DNA from: an uncultured Eggerthellaceae bacterium
GTDB lineage: Bacteria; Actinomycetota; Coriobacteriia; Coriobacteriales; Eggerthellaceae
DNA: 17,090 nt
Direction of reading: 5' to 3'
Assembly: GCA_910589135.1 (NCBI GenBank)
Contig: CAJUSL010000004.1
Location: 31,893-48,982, forward strand
In this document: piece after piece, positions 1 through 6,611 of the stretch
Layout of the letters: every line of letters starts with the position of its first letter
Position numbering within the stretch: position 1 is the stretch's first letter
Program-made: the position numbers and the translations under genes
The notes under the pieces: model-generated
Told to the model about the DNA's origin: nothing
Seen by the model: only the letters and a program-made list of their open reading frames with translations
Database searches by the model: none

Positions 1-512
1 GCGTCGGATGCACCCAGCAGCCACACGCGGGTCTTGCCGAACAGGGGCACGCTTGCCCAGGTGAGGCCCTCGAACTGCTCGTTGTGCATGGACGGCCCGC
101 GCGTGACGTCCTTCATCTGGAACACGTCGCGCGGGGACGGCTCACGGGGGCTGACGATCTCCTTGGCGTCGTTGCAGAAGAACACCATGGACTCGCCGTC
201 AGCCGAGCCCACGTCGCCGTACTTCTTCGTGACCTCGTTGTCGGTGTTGGCCTGCGCCTCGGCCGCGTCGTAGACGACCTTGAAACCGAGCCAGGCGAGG
301 TCGCCTTCGTCGATGGCGCGAAGGACGCGCTCGAAGGTGGGAACGTCGGCCTGCGTGAGGCCGGCGGCGATGGCCTGCAGGGCGTCCGGGCCGATATGCG
401 GGTTGCCTGCGGTGGCCTCCTCCGAGAAGCACGGGAAGTCGGCGACGGCGAGGACGGGCGTGCGCCCTGCGCGCAAATCCTGGACGATCCCCTCGATGGC
501 GGTGCGTTGCAT
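1..512 (-). CDS. Partial unrecognised protein, possibly XdhC-like with Rossmann fold (N-terminal 170 residues)
   Basis: An open frame runs from an ATG at 512-510 to the window start without a stop, giving 170 residues. The start is supported by AAAGGAGG at 517-524, four bases upstream. The protein opens MQRTAIEGIVQDLRAG and the visible part ends with a hydrophobic strand and Gly-rich turn, RVWLLGASDA (residues about 161-170). That turn looks like the first strand and dinucleotide-binding loop of a Rossmann domain, as in the C-terminal half of XdhC/CoxI maturation factors. The usual N-terminal XdhC signatures are not seen, so this assignment is weak. It lies 114 bp downstream of purN on the same strand and could be co-transcribed, although a hairpin separates them. 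The C-terminus is outside the window. The gene is secure and its function is not. Confidence 0.7.
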   Translation of the reverse strand, partial: MQRTAIEGIVQDLRAGRTPVLAVADFPCFSEEATAGNPHIGPDALQAIAAGLTQADVPTFERVLRAIDEGDLAWLGFKVVYDAAEAQANTDNEVTKKYGDVGSADGESMVFFCNDAKEIVSPREPSPRDVFQMKDVTRGPSMHNEQFEGLTWASVPLFGKTRVWLLGASD

Positions 513-566
513 ATGGCCTCCTTTATATTTGTGGGCGGGCGTAACAACGGCGACGCGGCCTGCCAG

Positions 567-616
567 GAGACGTTCGCTTTTGACGCATCCTTGAATGCGC
601 CGAGCGCGAACGCCTC
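567..616. repeat. Nested inverted repeat between purN and the downstream gene
   Basis: The outer arms are GAGACGTTCGC (567-577) and GCGAACGCCTC (606-616), complementary at 10 of 11 positions. The inner arms are GACGCAT (582-588) and ATGCGCC (595-601), complementary at 6 of 7. On the minus strand the structure starts 10 bp past the purN stop. There is no U-tract after it, so it is a poor intrinsic terminator. It may be a processing or attenuation structure. Confidence 0.5.
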
Positions 617-626
617 AGCCGCGCCG

Positions 627-1238
627 CTAGTCGATGCTCACGCGGCGGTCGGGCCCGATCGACATGCGCCCTTCCGCAATCTGGCGGATGACGCGGGGAT
701 ACAGCACGTGCTCGACGGCATGGATGGCGTCCTCGAGCTCGTCGAGCGTCATGCCCTCCTCGATGCGCACGGGCACCTGCGCGATGATGGGCCCCTTGTC
801 GTACTCCTCGTTGGCGAGGTGCACGGTGACGCCGGTCACCTTCACGCCCGCGTTGTACGCGTCGTCGATGGCATGCGCGCCGACGAACGACGGGAGCAGC
901 GCCGGGTGCAGGTTCAGCACGCGGTCGGGGAAAGCGTCCAGCATGACCGGCGTGACCTTGCGCATATAGCCGGCCATGACGACATACTCGGCGCCGGCAG
1001 CCTTCAGCGCGTCAACGATGTGCTCATCGGCCGCCTCGGGGTCTTCGTACATGGCGCGGTTCATGACCGTCACGGGAATGCCGGCCGCCTGCGCGCGCTC
1101 GATGCCGTAGGCGTCGGGACGCGACGACACCGCGCGCACGATGTCGACGGGCATGCCTTCGTCGCGGATCGCGTCGATCATGGCCTGCAGGTTCGTTCCG
1201 CTTCCTGAAAGCAAGACGCCTATCTTGAGGTTCGCCAT
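627..1238 (-). CDS. purN: Phosphoribosylglycinamide formyltransferase (GART)
   Basis: This cytoplasmic enzyme transfers a formyl group from 10-formyl-tetrahydrofolate to GAR in de novo purine synthesis. The protein has 203 residues, normal for the folate-dependent PurN family. The N-terminal phosphate-binding loop SGSGTN is at residues 11-16. The catalytic triad of the family (Asn106, His108 and Asp144 in E. coli) is matched by N109 and H111 in LNLHPALLPSF and by D147 in YDKGPI. The start at MANLKIGVLL is chosen because GGGAG lies five bases upstream and because this is the family's usual N-terminus. The frame stays open upstream into purM, but that part is an out-of-frame reading of purM. 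It follows purM on the same strand with a 119-bp gap, the usual purM-purN arrangement. Confidence 0.97.
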   Translation of the reverse strand: MANLKIGVLLSGSGTNLQAMIDAIRDEGMPVDIVRAVSSRPDAYGIERAQAAGIPVTVMNRAMYEDPEAADEHIVDALKAAGAEYVVMAGYMRKVTPVMLDAFPDRVLNLHPALLPSFVGAHAIDDAYNAGVKVTGVTVHLANEEYDKGPIIAQVPVRIEEGMTLDELEDAIHAVEHVLYPRVIRQIAEGRMSIGPDRRVSID

Positions 1239-1261
1239 CTTCGCTCCCTTCGAGCCCGGCT

Positions 1262-1325
1262 GGCCCTTCCCGCCCGGCCGGTTCCAGTTCGCCACGTCGG
1301 GCCCTTCCCGCCAGGCCGGCTCCAG
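1262..1325. repeat. Direct repeat, two 26-bp copies, in the purM-purN gap
   Basis: Copies at 1262-1287 and 1300-1325 match at 24 of 26 positions, with a period of 38 bp. Both contain GGCCCTTCCCGCC followed by GGCCGG and TCCAG. A small inverted pair, GCAAGC (1325-1330) and GCTTGC (1348-1353), lies between the repeat and the purM stop. The repeat sits just upstream of the purN ribosome binding site. Its role is unknown; a simple local duplication is the plainest reading. Confidence 0.7.
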
Positions 1326-1357
1326 CAAGCCTGCCGTCTTGGCCCTTGCTTGCCTTC

Positions 1358-2407
1358 CTACCTGTAGACGACCTTGCCGTCGCCTTCGATCACGCGCCCC
1401 AGCACGAAAGGCTTCTCGCCCAGGGAGGCCAGCGCATCGCAGACGGCATCGGCCCTCGACGCGTCTACGACAAGCACCAGGCCGACTCCCATGTTGAAGG
1501 TCTTGAGCGCCTCGCCCTGCGAGAGGTTGGCCGCGTCGCACACGAACTGCACGATGGGCGGCACGTCCCAGGAGCCAAGGTGTACCTCGGCGTCCACGGC
1601 GTCGTTGAGCGCACGGTTCAGGTTCTCGGAAATGCCGCCGCCGGTGATGTGGGCGAGGGCGTGCACGGCGCCCGGCACCGCCTCCATCACGCCACGGACG
1701 GGCTTCACATAGATGCGCGTGGGCTGCAGCAGCGCCTCGAGGACGCTCATGCCATCGAGGTAGTCGCGCGGCTGCGAGAGCTCCTCGAGCGCCTTTCCTT
1801 CCACCGCCACCTTGCGCGCCAGCGAGTAGCCGTTGGAGTGCAGGCCGCTGGAAGGAAGCCCGATGAGCACGTCGCCCTCGCGCACGCGGGCCGGATCGAG
1901 CATCTTCGCCCGGTCGACGATCCCCACGCAGAAGCCGGACAGGTCGTAGTCGTTGTCGTCCATGACGCCGGGATGCTCGGCCATCTCGCCGCCGATCAGC
2001 GAGCAGCCGGCCATGATGCAGCCCTCGGCAATGCCCTCGACGATGGCCGCCATGGCCTCGGACGAAAGCTTGCCCACGGCCACGTAGTCGAGGAAGAACA
2101 GCGGCTCGGCGCCGGTTGCCAGGATGTCGTTCACGCACATGGCCACCAGGTCGATGCCGACGGTGTTGTGCACGCCCAGCATCTGCGCGACCTTGAGCTT
2201 GGTGCCCACGCCGTCGGTGCCGCTGACCAGCAGCGGGTCCTCCATGTCGCGCGCCGCCGCGATGGAGAACAGGCCGCCGAATCCGCCGATGTCGCCCACG
2301 ACCTCGCTGCGGTACGTGCGCCGCACCAGCGGCTTGATGGCGTCGACGGCCCGCGCGCCTTCGACGATGTCCACGCCGGCCTGCGAATACGTGATCTGTT
2401 CTGCCAT
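1358..2407 (-). CDS. purM: Phosphoribosylformylglycinamidine cyclo-ligase (AIR synthetase)
   Basis: PurM closes the imidazole ring of FGAM with ATP to give AIR, the fifth step of IMP synthesis, in the cytoplasm. The 349-residue protein matches the family in length. It carries the hallmarks of the PurM/PurL/SelD fold: VSGTDGVGTKL with the ATP and metal ligands, GIDLVAMCVNDI, GAEPLFFLDY, CSLIGGEMAEHPG, SSGLHSNGYSL, APTRIYVK-like LQPTRIYVK, and HITGGGISENL. The chosen start MAEQITYSQAGVDI has GGAG six bases upstream. An alternative ATG twelve codons earlier (2443) has no ribosome binding site and lies upstream of the likely promoter -10 element. It is first in the purM-purN transcript and is divergent from the nuclease-like gene at 2650. 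Confidence 0.97.
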   Translation of the reverse strand: MAEQITYSQAGVDIVEGARAVDAIKPLVRRTYRSEVVGDIGGFGGLFSIAAARDMEDPLLVSGTDGVGTKLKVAQMLGVHNTVGIDLVAMCVNDILATGAEPLFFLDYVAVGKLSSEAMAAIVEGIAEGCIMAGCSLIGGEMAEHPGVMDDNDYDLSGFCVGIVDRAKMLDPARVREGDVLIGLPSSGLHSNGYSLARKVAVEGKALEELSQPRDYLDGMSVLEALLQPTRIYVKPVRGVMEAVPGAVHALAHITGGGISENLNRALNDAVDAEVHLGSWDVPPIVQFVCDAANLSQGEALKTFNMGVGLVLVVDASRADAVCDALASLGEKPFVLGRVIEGDGKVVYR

Positions 2408-2434
2408 GTTGCGCTCCAATCGTAGGATAGGCCC

Positions 2435-2440
2435 ATTGTA
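2435..2440 (-). promoter_or_regulatory. Candidate -10 element of the purM promoter
   Basis: The minus strand reads TACAAT here, 27 bp upstream of the purM ATG, giving an expected leader of about 20 nt that still includes the GGAG ribosome binding site. No good -35 hexamer is seen at 16-18 bp. Either activation is needed or the call is wrong. Confidence 0.4.
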
Positions 2441-2565
2441 CAAGAAGGCGCCATCAGGGACCCGGCGACTTGCGACGCTGGCAGCTGCACGCAGGACGTG
2501 GGCAAGACCGCCATGCGAGCGGATTCTCGTGCACGCACTCCGGTCGGCCCGTCGCGCGCAACTGT

Positions 2566-2583
2566 GCGCATTTTCGCATGCGC
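2566..2583. repeat. Short palindrome in the purM/nuclease divergent gap
   Basis: GCGCAT (2566-2571) and ATGCGC (2578-2583) are perfect inverted copies around a six-base loop. CATTTTCGC within it (2569-2577) recurs directly at 2613-2621, closer to the promoter of the plus-strand gene. This could be an operator pair. The rest of the 242-bp gap (2408-2649) shows no gene. Confidence 0.4.
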
Positions 2584-2633
2584 CGTCCGCATGTTCCGCA
2601 TAAGACGCCGTTCATTTTCGCGTAAGGCCCGTC

Positions 2634-2642
2634 TGCTACGCT
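2634..2642 (+). promoter_or_regulatory. Extended -10 element, probable leaderless promoter
   Basis: TGC-TACGCT resembles an extended -10 (TGn-TAnnnT). The hexamer TACGCT (2637-2642) ends seven bases before the ATG at 2650, the usual distance from -10 to transcription start. No Shine-Dalgarno sequence is present between them. Transcription may therefore start at or next to the A of the ATG, giving a leaderless mRNA. Confidence 0.45.
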
Positions 2643-2649
2643 TCGTTGC

Positions 2650-3639
2650 ATGGCCATCATCCTTGCAGACGAAACCGCCCTTGCCTTCTGGAGGCGCAGC
2701 GGCATGACGGGGTCGAACCTGCTCCGCGCGACACCGACGCGCATGACCCGCATTCCTGCCGGCGCCCCGTCGGCGAGAGACGTCAGAGCGGCATGCAACG
2801 ACCTCGCAATTGGCTGCGACTGCCTCCACGTGTTGGTAGCATGCGATGCAGACAGACGGCATGGCACGCACGCCGTGGAATATCACCTTCTCTCGAAGAC
2901 GCTCCCAAACCACTCGCTCTACAGAATCGACAATGGGCTCTACGCGACATCCCCCGAACTCACTTTCGTAAGAATGTCACGCAAGACAAGCCTGATTGCC
3001 ATCACAAGACTTGGCTACGAGATGGCGGGAACGTTCGCTCGAAACGAATCCGACATGCGAGGTTTCTCCACATGCAGTCCGCTGATGACCACAAGGAGTC
3101 TGGAGCGATTCCTCAATTGCCCGCAAGCGCTGCATGGCTTCAATCGCTCGAAGCAGGCCGCCCGGCTCATGCTCGACAACGCAGCCTCGCCGATGGAGGC
3201 AGAGCTTGCGATGATGCTGTCGTTGCCCAATCGGCTTGGAGGCTACGGGCTGCCCAAACCTGTGCTCAATTATCGGCTCGACACGAAAGGCCCGCTGAGC
3301 AAAAACTTGAGAAGGAGGACGATTGTCGTCGATGTCGCCTGGCCCGCCAAGAAGCTCGCGCTGGAATACGACAGCGACCAGTTCCATACCGGCGCCGAGA
3401 AGATTGCCGCGGACTCCGAGCGACGCAACGATATCGAGCTGCTTGGATTCGACGTGCAGACGATCACAAACAAAGAGATCTCGAGCGCGGCCAGCATGGA
3501 CAAAATCGCTCACACGATTGCGAGAAAGCTAGGGCTGAGAACCCGACGTGAGCCGGACGGCTTCGCCGACAGGCAGGCATCTCTTCGCAGAACGCTCATC
3601 AAGCTTCGAGGCGGCAATTGGGGGATGAGCGAATACTAG
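2650..3639 (+). CDS. Hypothetical protein with putative PD-(D/E)XK (DUF559/Vsr-like) nuclease domain
   Basis: The protein has 329 residues. The N-terminal half (about 1-170) has no motif I can name; its layout, a regulatory-looking region before a nuclease-like region, recalls AbiEi/DUF559 proteins of actinobacteria. The C-terminal part (about 178-295) looks like a very-short-patch-repair type nuclease fold: E183/E185 in SPMEAEL, D228 in VVDVAWP, then E239, D241, D243 and H246 in LALEYDSDQFH, followed by a helix rich in Arg and Glu and LGFDVQTIT. These fit the acidic core of PD-(D/E)XK enzymes, but the Lys of ExK is replaced, so activity is uncertain. Base use is less GC-rich than in the flanking pur genes, which suggests transfer. 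It stands alone between purM (divergent) and purF (convergent), with no partner gene visible. Confidence 0.75.
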   Translation: MAIILADETALAFWRRSGMTGSNLLRATPTRMTRIPAGAPSARDVRAACNDLAIGCDCLHVLVACDADRRHGTHAVEYHLLSKTLPNHSLYRIDNGLYATSPELTFVRMSRKTSLIAITRLGYEMAGTFARNESDMRGFSTCSPLMTTRSLERFLNCPQALHGFNRSKQAARLMLDNAASPMEAELAMMLSLPNRLGGYGLPKPVLNYRLDTKGPLSKNLRRRTIVVDVAWPAKKLALEYDSDQFHTGAEKIAADSERRNDIELLGFDVQTITNKEISSAASMDKIAHTIARKLGLRTRREPDGFADRQASLRRTLIKLRGGNWGMSEY

Positions 3640-4043
3640 AGTGCACGAAATTCGACCGGCTGTGCCATAAATTTGCCGTTTCGGGCAAGTTGGGCATCTT
3701 CGCCGTCGTCTGACGCTCAAGCCTTAGTCGGTAAAATCAGCGAAACCCCAGGTCGGGGGATTGCGGCCGTTGCGAAAACACGGCAGATTCGCTTGCCGCG
3801 TCGCAAAAACGACCCGAAACGGCCATTTTTTGGCAAAAAAGACATTCCAGCCTGCAACGAGAGCCACCCCGAAGGCGCAGCACGAAGAAACCGAGAAGCA
3901 CGGCAGCGCACTTCAAGACGGCACCTACCCGCGCAGCATGCGTCGCAAACCGCCCGCGACCGCCCGGCCGTCGCCACGACATCACACCGCCCGCCCAACG
4001 TCGCCGGCGGCCCGGCTGCCCCGTCGGAAGGAATGCGACGCTG
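3640..4043. other. 404-bp stretch with no credible gene
   Basis: This lies between the convergent nuclease-like gene and purF. Open frames of about 90-145 codons exist in several registers but overlap each other, lack ribosome binding sites and show no family signature. The stretch has poly-A/T blocks (3825-3840) in otherwise GC-rich DNA, a weak TTGCC/GGCAA hairpin just after the plus-strand gene (3673-3688), and a nested hairpin at 3770-3806. No convincing terminator with a U-tract was found for either gene. It may be a decayed intergenic repeat; parts of 3845-3900 loosely resemble 12730-12775. Confidence 0.55.
3770..3806. repeat. Nested inverted repeat in the gene-free stretch
   Basis: The inner arms CGGCA (3781-3785) and TGCCG (3794-3798) are enclosed by outer arms TTGCG (3770-3774) and CGCAA (3802-3806), all perfect, with an asymmetric A-rich internal loop. 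There is no U-tract on either side that would make a standard terminator. Function unknown. Confidence 0.45.
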
Positions 4044-5480
4044 CTACTCCTCGAGCAGGCCCAGCTGCTTGTCTGCAGCTCCCATAGGCGTGCCCACCGG
4101 ATAGTCTCCCGTGAAGCACGCGTCGCAGAAGCCGTCGTGGTTCGCGTTGCGCACCGCGTCGTGCAGCCCCTCAAGCGACAGGAACGCCAGCGAATCGGAC
4201 CCGATCCACTCGTTCATCTCGTCCACGCTCATGTTCGCCGCGATTAGCTGCTCGCGCGTGTCGGTGTCGATGCCGTAGAAGCACGGCCACACGACCTCGG
4301 GGCTCGTGATGCGCAGATGCACCTCGGATGCGCCGGCGTCGCGCAGCATCTGCACCAGCTTCTTGGACGTGTTGCCGCGCACGATCGAGTCGTCGATCAC
4401 AATCAACCGCTTGCCGCGTATGACCTCGGGCAGCGGGTTCAGCTTCAACCTGATGCCCAGCTGGCGCATCTCCTGCGTCGGCTGGATGAACGTGCGCCCG
4501 ACGTAGCGGTTCTTCACGATGCCGTCAGTGTACTTGATGCCGCTCTCGGCGGCATACCCGAGCGCAGCCGGCACCCCGGAGTCGGGAACGCCCAGCACCA
4601 AGTCGGCGTCGACGGGCGCCTCCTTGGCCAGGATATGCCCGGTGGCACGGCGCGCCTGGTAGACGCTCTGTCCGTCGATGACGCTGTCGGGACGCGCGAA
4701 GTAGACGTACTCGAAGATGCACGACGCGCGTCGGGCCGCCGGGACGCCTTGCGACGACACCAACCCCTCGTCGTTCACGCGCACGACCTCGCCCGGCTCG
4801 ACGTCGCGCACGTACTCGGCGCCGACGATGTCAAGCCCGCACGTCTCGGACGACACCACCCAGCCGCGGTCCTCGGGAAGCCTGCCGATGCACAGCGGCC
4901 GGATGCCGTTGGGGTCGCGGAACGCGTACAGCGCGTCGGCCGTGCAGACGACCATGGCATACGCGCCCTCGATGCGCCCCATGGCGGCCGCGATGCCGTC
5001 GCGCAGGTGGTGCGTCTGGCGCGTGACCAGGCCGATCGTCTTCGCCGCCACCTCGGAATCGGTGGCCGAGTACAGCTGCACGCCTTCGGCCAGAAGCTGC
5101 GCGCGCATGGCGTTCGTGTTCATGAGCGTGCCGTTGTGCGCCAGCGCGAACAGCACCTCGTCGATGGCGGACATATGCGGCTGGGCGGCCTCCCACGAGG
5201 CCTTCGACCCGCTGGTCGAGTAGCGCACGTGCCCGATGGCAACCTTGCCCTCGAGCGCAGCGAGCGAGGCGTCGTCGAACACCTGCGTCACGAGGCCCAG
5301 ATCCTTCGCCACCGTGACCGTGACCCCGTCTCCCACGGCGATGCCGGCGCTTTCCTGCCCGCGGTGCTGCAGCGCCTGCAGACCGAAGCCCGTCATGCGT
5401 GCGACGTCATGCCCCGGCGCATACACGCCGAAGACGCCGCATTCCTCCTCCATGCGGTCGGGAATCGAACGGTTCGTCAT
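4044..5480 (-). CDS. purF: Amidophosphoribosyltransferase (4Fe-4S type)
   Basis: PurF makes phosphoribosylamine from PRPP and glutamine, the committed step of purine synthesis. The protein has 478 residues. Cys14 in EEECGVFGVY would become the N-terminal nucleophile after removal of a 13-residue propeptide. The glutaminase domain continues with LQHRGQESAGI, GHVRYSTSG and AHNGTLMN. The PRPP loop VIDDSIVRGNTSKK is at 361-374. C254, C400, C452 and C455 match the four iron-sulphur ligands of the Bacillus subtilis enzyme, so this is the oxygen-sensitive, processed class and not the E. coli type. The start codon overlaps the sortase stop (ATGA), with GAGAGG eight bases upstream inside the sortase gene, so translation is probably coupled. 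Purine nucleotides inhibit this family allosterically. Confidence 0.97.
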   Translation of the reverse strand: MTNRSIPDRMEEECGVFGVYAPGHDVARMTGFGLQALQHRGQESAGIAVGDGVTVTVAKDLGLVTQVFDDASLAALEGKVAIGHVRYSTSGSKASWEAAQPHMSAIDEVLFALAHNGTLMNTNAMRAQLLAEGVQLYSATDSEVAAKTIGLVTRQTHHLRDGIAAAMGRIEGAYAMVVCTADALYAFRDPNGIRPLCIGRLPEDRGWVVSSETCGLDIVGAEYVRDVEPGEVVRVNDEGLVSSQGVPAARRASCIFEYVYFARPDSVIDGQSVYQARRATGHILAKEAPVDADLVLGVPDSGVPAALGYAAESGIKYTDGIVKNRYVGRTFIQPTQEMRQLGIRLKLNPLPEVIRGKRLIVIDDSIVRGNTSKKLVQMLRDAGASEVHLRITSPEVVWPCFYGIDTDTREQLIAANMSVDEMNEWIGSDSLAFLSLEGLHDAVRNANHDGFCDACFTGDYPVGTPMGAADKQLGLLEE

Positions 5481-6409
5481 CCTTGCAACCTCTCACCCAT
5501 GGCGGACTCGACGCTGCCAACGTCGGCCGGGTCCACCAGCGAATTGCCCTTGGAAACATCGCTTCCCGCCGGGAGGAACTCCTCGACGGCGCAGTACACC
5601 ATGATGCGGTACCTGTCGTCAGGCGCGCTGCATGTGTAGAACGCGACCACCTGGTCGATGGTGTCCACCGACGGCAGCGCCGGGTCGGGCTGCGCCAGCG
5701 ACTCCTGCACGCGCTGCGTCAGGTACTGGCGGAACTCGTCCTCGGTTTCGAAGTTGGGAATGACCGTCACCTTCGACGTGCCGCGGATGCTGTCGCATGC
5801 GAACGACGTGAGGCGGAAGTTGCCCTCGGGCGTCAGCAGGTAGAACGTGCGGTGCTCGTTGAAGACGGCGCTGTCCTGCAGTTCCTCCAGATAGGCGAAC
5901 ATGGTGCCGTTCATCATGTTGTGCGCCGCGACGAAGCTGATCTGGTCGGTCCATTCCGGGGAATTGGCGTCGCTGAGCACCGGACAGCCGTACTCGGCAC
6001 CGAACGCGCCCGCCCCCTGCCCGGCGAAGTTGTGCTTCATGTAGTAGTCGCCGTTGCCCTCGTGCCAGACGATCGGGTAGTTGATGGGGGTGCCCGGCAG
6101 GTACACCCAGCCGACGACTTCGGGATTGATGGCGCGCAAGGCGTCCCAGTCGACGTCGAAGGAGCCCAGCGTCAGATAGCTGCCGGAGTCGTCGACCTCG
6201 ACGTGCTCGACCAGCTCGTCGTAGGAGTTCTGGCCGGCCCAGTACGTGTATGCGATGTATCCGACCCCGGCGAGCGCCGCCAGGAACACGAACAGGGCTA
6301 TGAAAAACAAAACGCTCCACGCGCTGCGGCGTCGAGCGGTCTTGCCGTATGCCTGGTCGGCATAGTCATATCCCGATTGCTGATATACGGGATCGACGTT
6401 TCCCGCCAT
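5477..6409 (-). CDS. srtB: Class B sortase
   Basis: Sortases are membrane-anchored transpeptidases that cut a sorting signal in surface proteins and join them to the cell wall or to pilins. The protein has 310 residues: a charged N-terminus with RRR at 26-28, one transmembrane segment at about 31-57, then the catalytic beta-barrel. Typical class B blocks are NPEVVGWVYLPGTPINYPIV (95-114), the catalytic His in AAHNMMNGTMF (H163), the catalytic Cys in FYTCS (C260) and the Arg in RYRIMVY (R268 by alignment to the family). A 30-residue acidic tail follows the barrel. The start is preceded by AGGTG. It sits seven bases after a small membrane protein gene, and its TGA overlaps the purF ATG. No sorting-signal substrate is encoded in the window, so its target is unknown. 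Confidence 0.93.
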   Translation of the reverse strand: MAGNVDPVYQQSGYDYADQAYGKTARRRSAWSVLFFIALFVFLAALAGVGYIAYTYWAGQNSYDELVEHVEVDDSGSYLTLGSFDVDWDALRAINPEVVGWVYLPGTPINYPIVWHEGNGDYYMKHNFAGQGAGAFGAEYGCPVLSDANSPEWTDQISFVAAHNMMNGTMFAYLEELQDSAVFNEHRTFYLLTPEGNFRLTSFACDSIRGTSKVTVIPNFETEDEFRQYLTQRVQESLAQPDPALPSVDTIDQVVAFYTCSAPDDRYRIMVYCAVEEFLPAGSDVSKGNSLVDPADVGSVESAMGERLQG

Positions 6410-6416
6410 CGGTCAC

Positions 6417-6536
6417 CTACTTCTTCTTCATCTCGTCGAAAAAGCCCTTCGCGACGAACGCGACGATAAGCAACACAATAACGGCAACGATAACCCAGAT
6501 GATCCAAGGCTCGATGTGCATTCCGAACAGTTCCAT
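6417..6536 (-). CDS. Small single-pass membrane protein, 39 residues
   Basis: This short frame starts at ATG 6536 with AAAGGG six bases upstream and ends with TAG seven bases before the sortase ATG. The product begins MELFGMHIEPW, has one long aliphatic segment at about residues 12-30 (IIWVIVAVIVLLIVAFVA), and ends in a charged tail GFFDEMKKK. The positive C-terminus after the membrane span suggests an N-out, C-in orientation; this is inference. Good ribosome binding site spacing, a clean membrane profile and tight linkage to a membrane-bound sortase support it as a real gene. No family is recognised. An accessory or stabilising partner of the sortase is one possibility, without direct evidence. 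Confidence 0.8.
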   Translation of the reverse strand: MELFGMHIEPWIIWVIVAVIVLLIVAFVAKGFFDEMKKK

Positions 6537-6558
6537 GGAAAACCCTTTCGTTCGTGGA

Positions 6559-6583
6559 AGGCAGCGCACATTGCGCGCTGCCT
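6559..6583. repeat. Perfect 9-bp stem hairpin upstream of the small membrane protein gene
   Basis: AGGCAGCGC (6559-6567) and GCGCTGCCT (6575-6583) are perfect inverted copies around a seven-base loop. On the minus strand it lies 23 bp upstream of the small membrane protein ATG, near its likely transcription start. Only TT follows in that direction, so termination would be weak. It could be a 5'-end stabilising or attenuating structure. ppk1, which starts upstream and ends at 6612, shares the strand and could read through it. Confidence 0.6.
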
Positions 6584-6585
6584 AG

Positions 6586-6596
6586 TTTATATCATA
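6586..6596 (-). promoter_or_regulatory. AT-rich -10 candidate for the small membrane protein-sortase-purF unit
   Basis: The minus strand reads TATGATATAAA here, which offers two overlapping -10 hexamers (TATGAT, TATAAA), directly downstream of the ppk1 stop. No clear -35 is seen. If used, transcription would start at or just before the hairpin at 6559-6583, placing that hairpin at the 5' end of the mRNA. Confidence 0.35.
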
Positions 6597-6611
6597 GATG
6601 GCCGCCGCATC

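Noticed and set aside
84..1208. Long plus-strand frames antisense to purN, purM, purF, ppk1, pap and glmM
   Set aside because: They are His/Arg/Val-rich mirror frames of GC-rich genes, without ribosome binding sites or domain signatures.
627..2138. Apparent 503-residue frame joining purN to upstream sequence
   Set aside because: The upstream half reads purM in the wrong frame and is Arg/Gly-rich; purN has its own ribosome binding site and standard N-terminus at 1238.
3821..3840. GGCCA/TGGC hairpin with T- and A-runs as a terminator
   Set aside because: The T-run is in the loop and A residues follow the stem on the plus strand; on the minus strand the T-run comes before the stem, so neither orientation fits an intrinsic terminator.
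3717..4174. Minus-strand frames of 93 and 145 codons downstream of and overlapping the purF end
   Set aside because: No ribosome binding site, no motif, low-complexity Arg/Ala/Cys composition, and mutual overlap in different frames.
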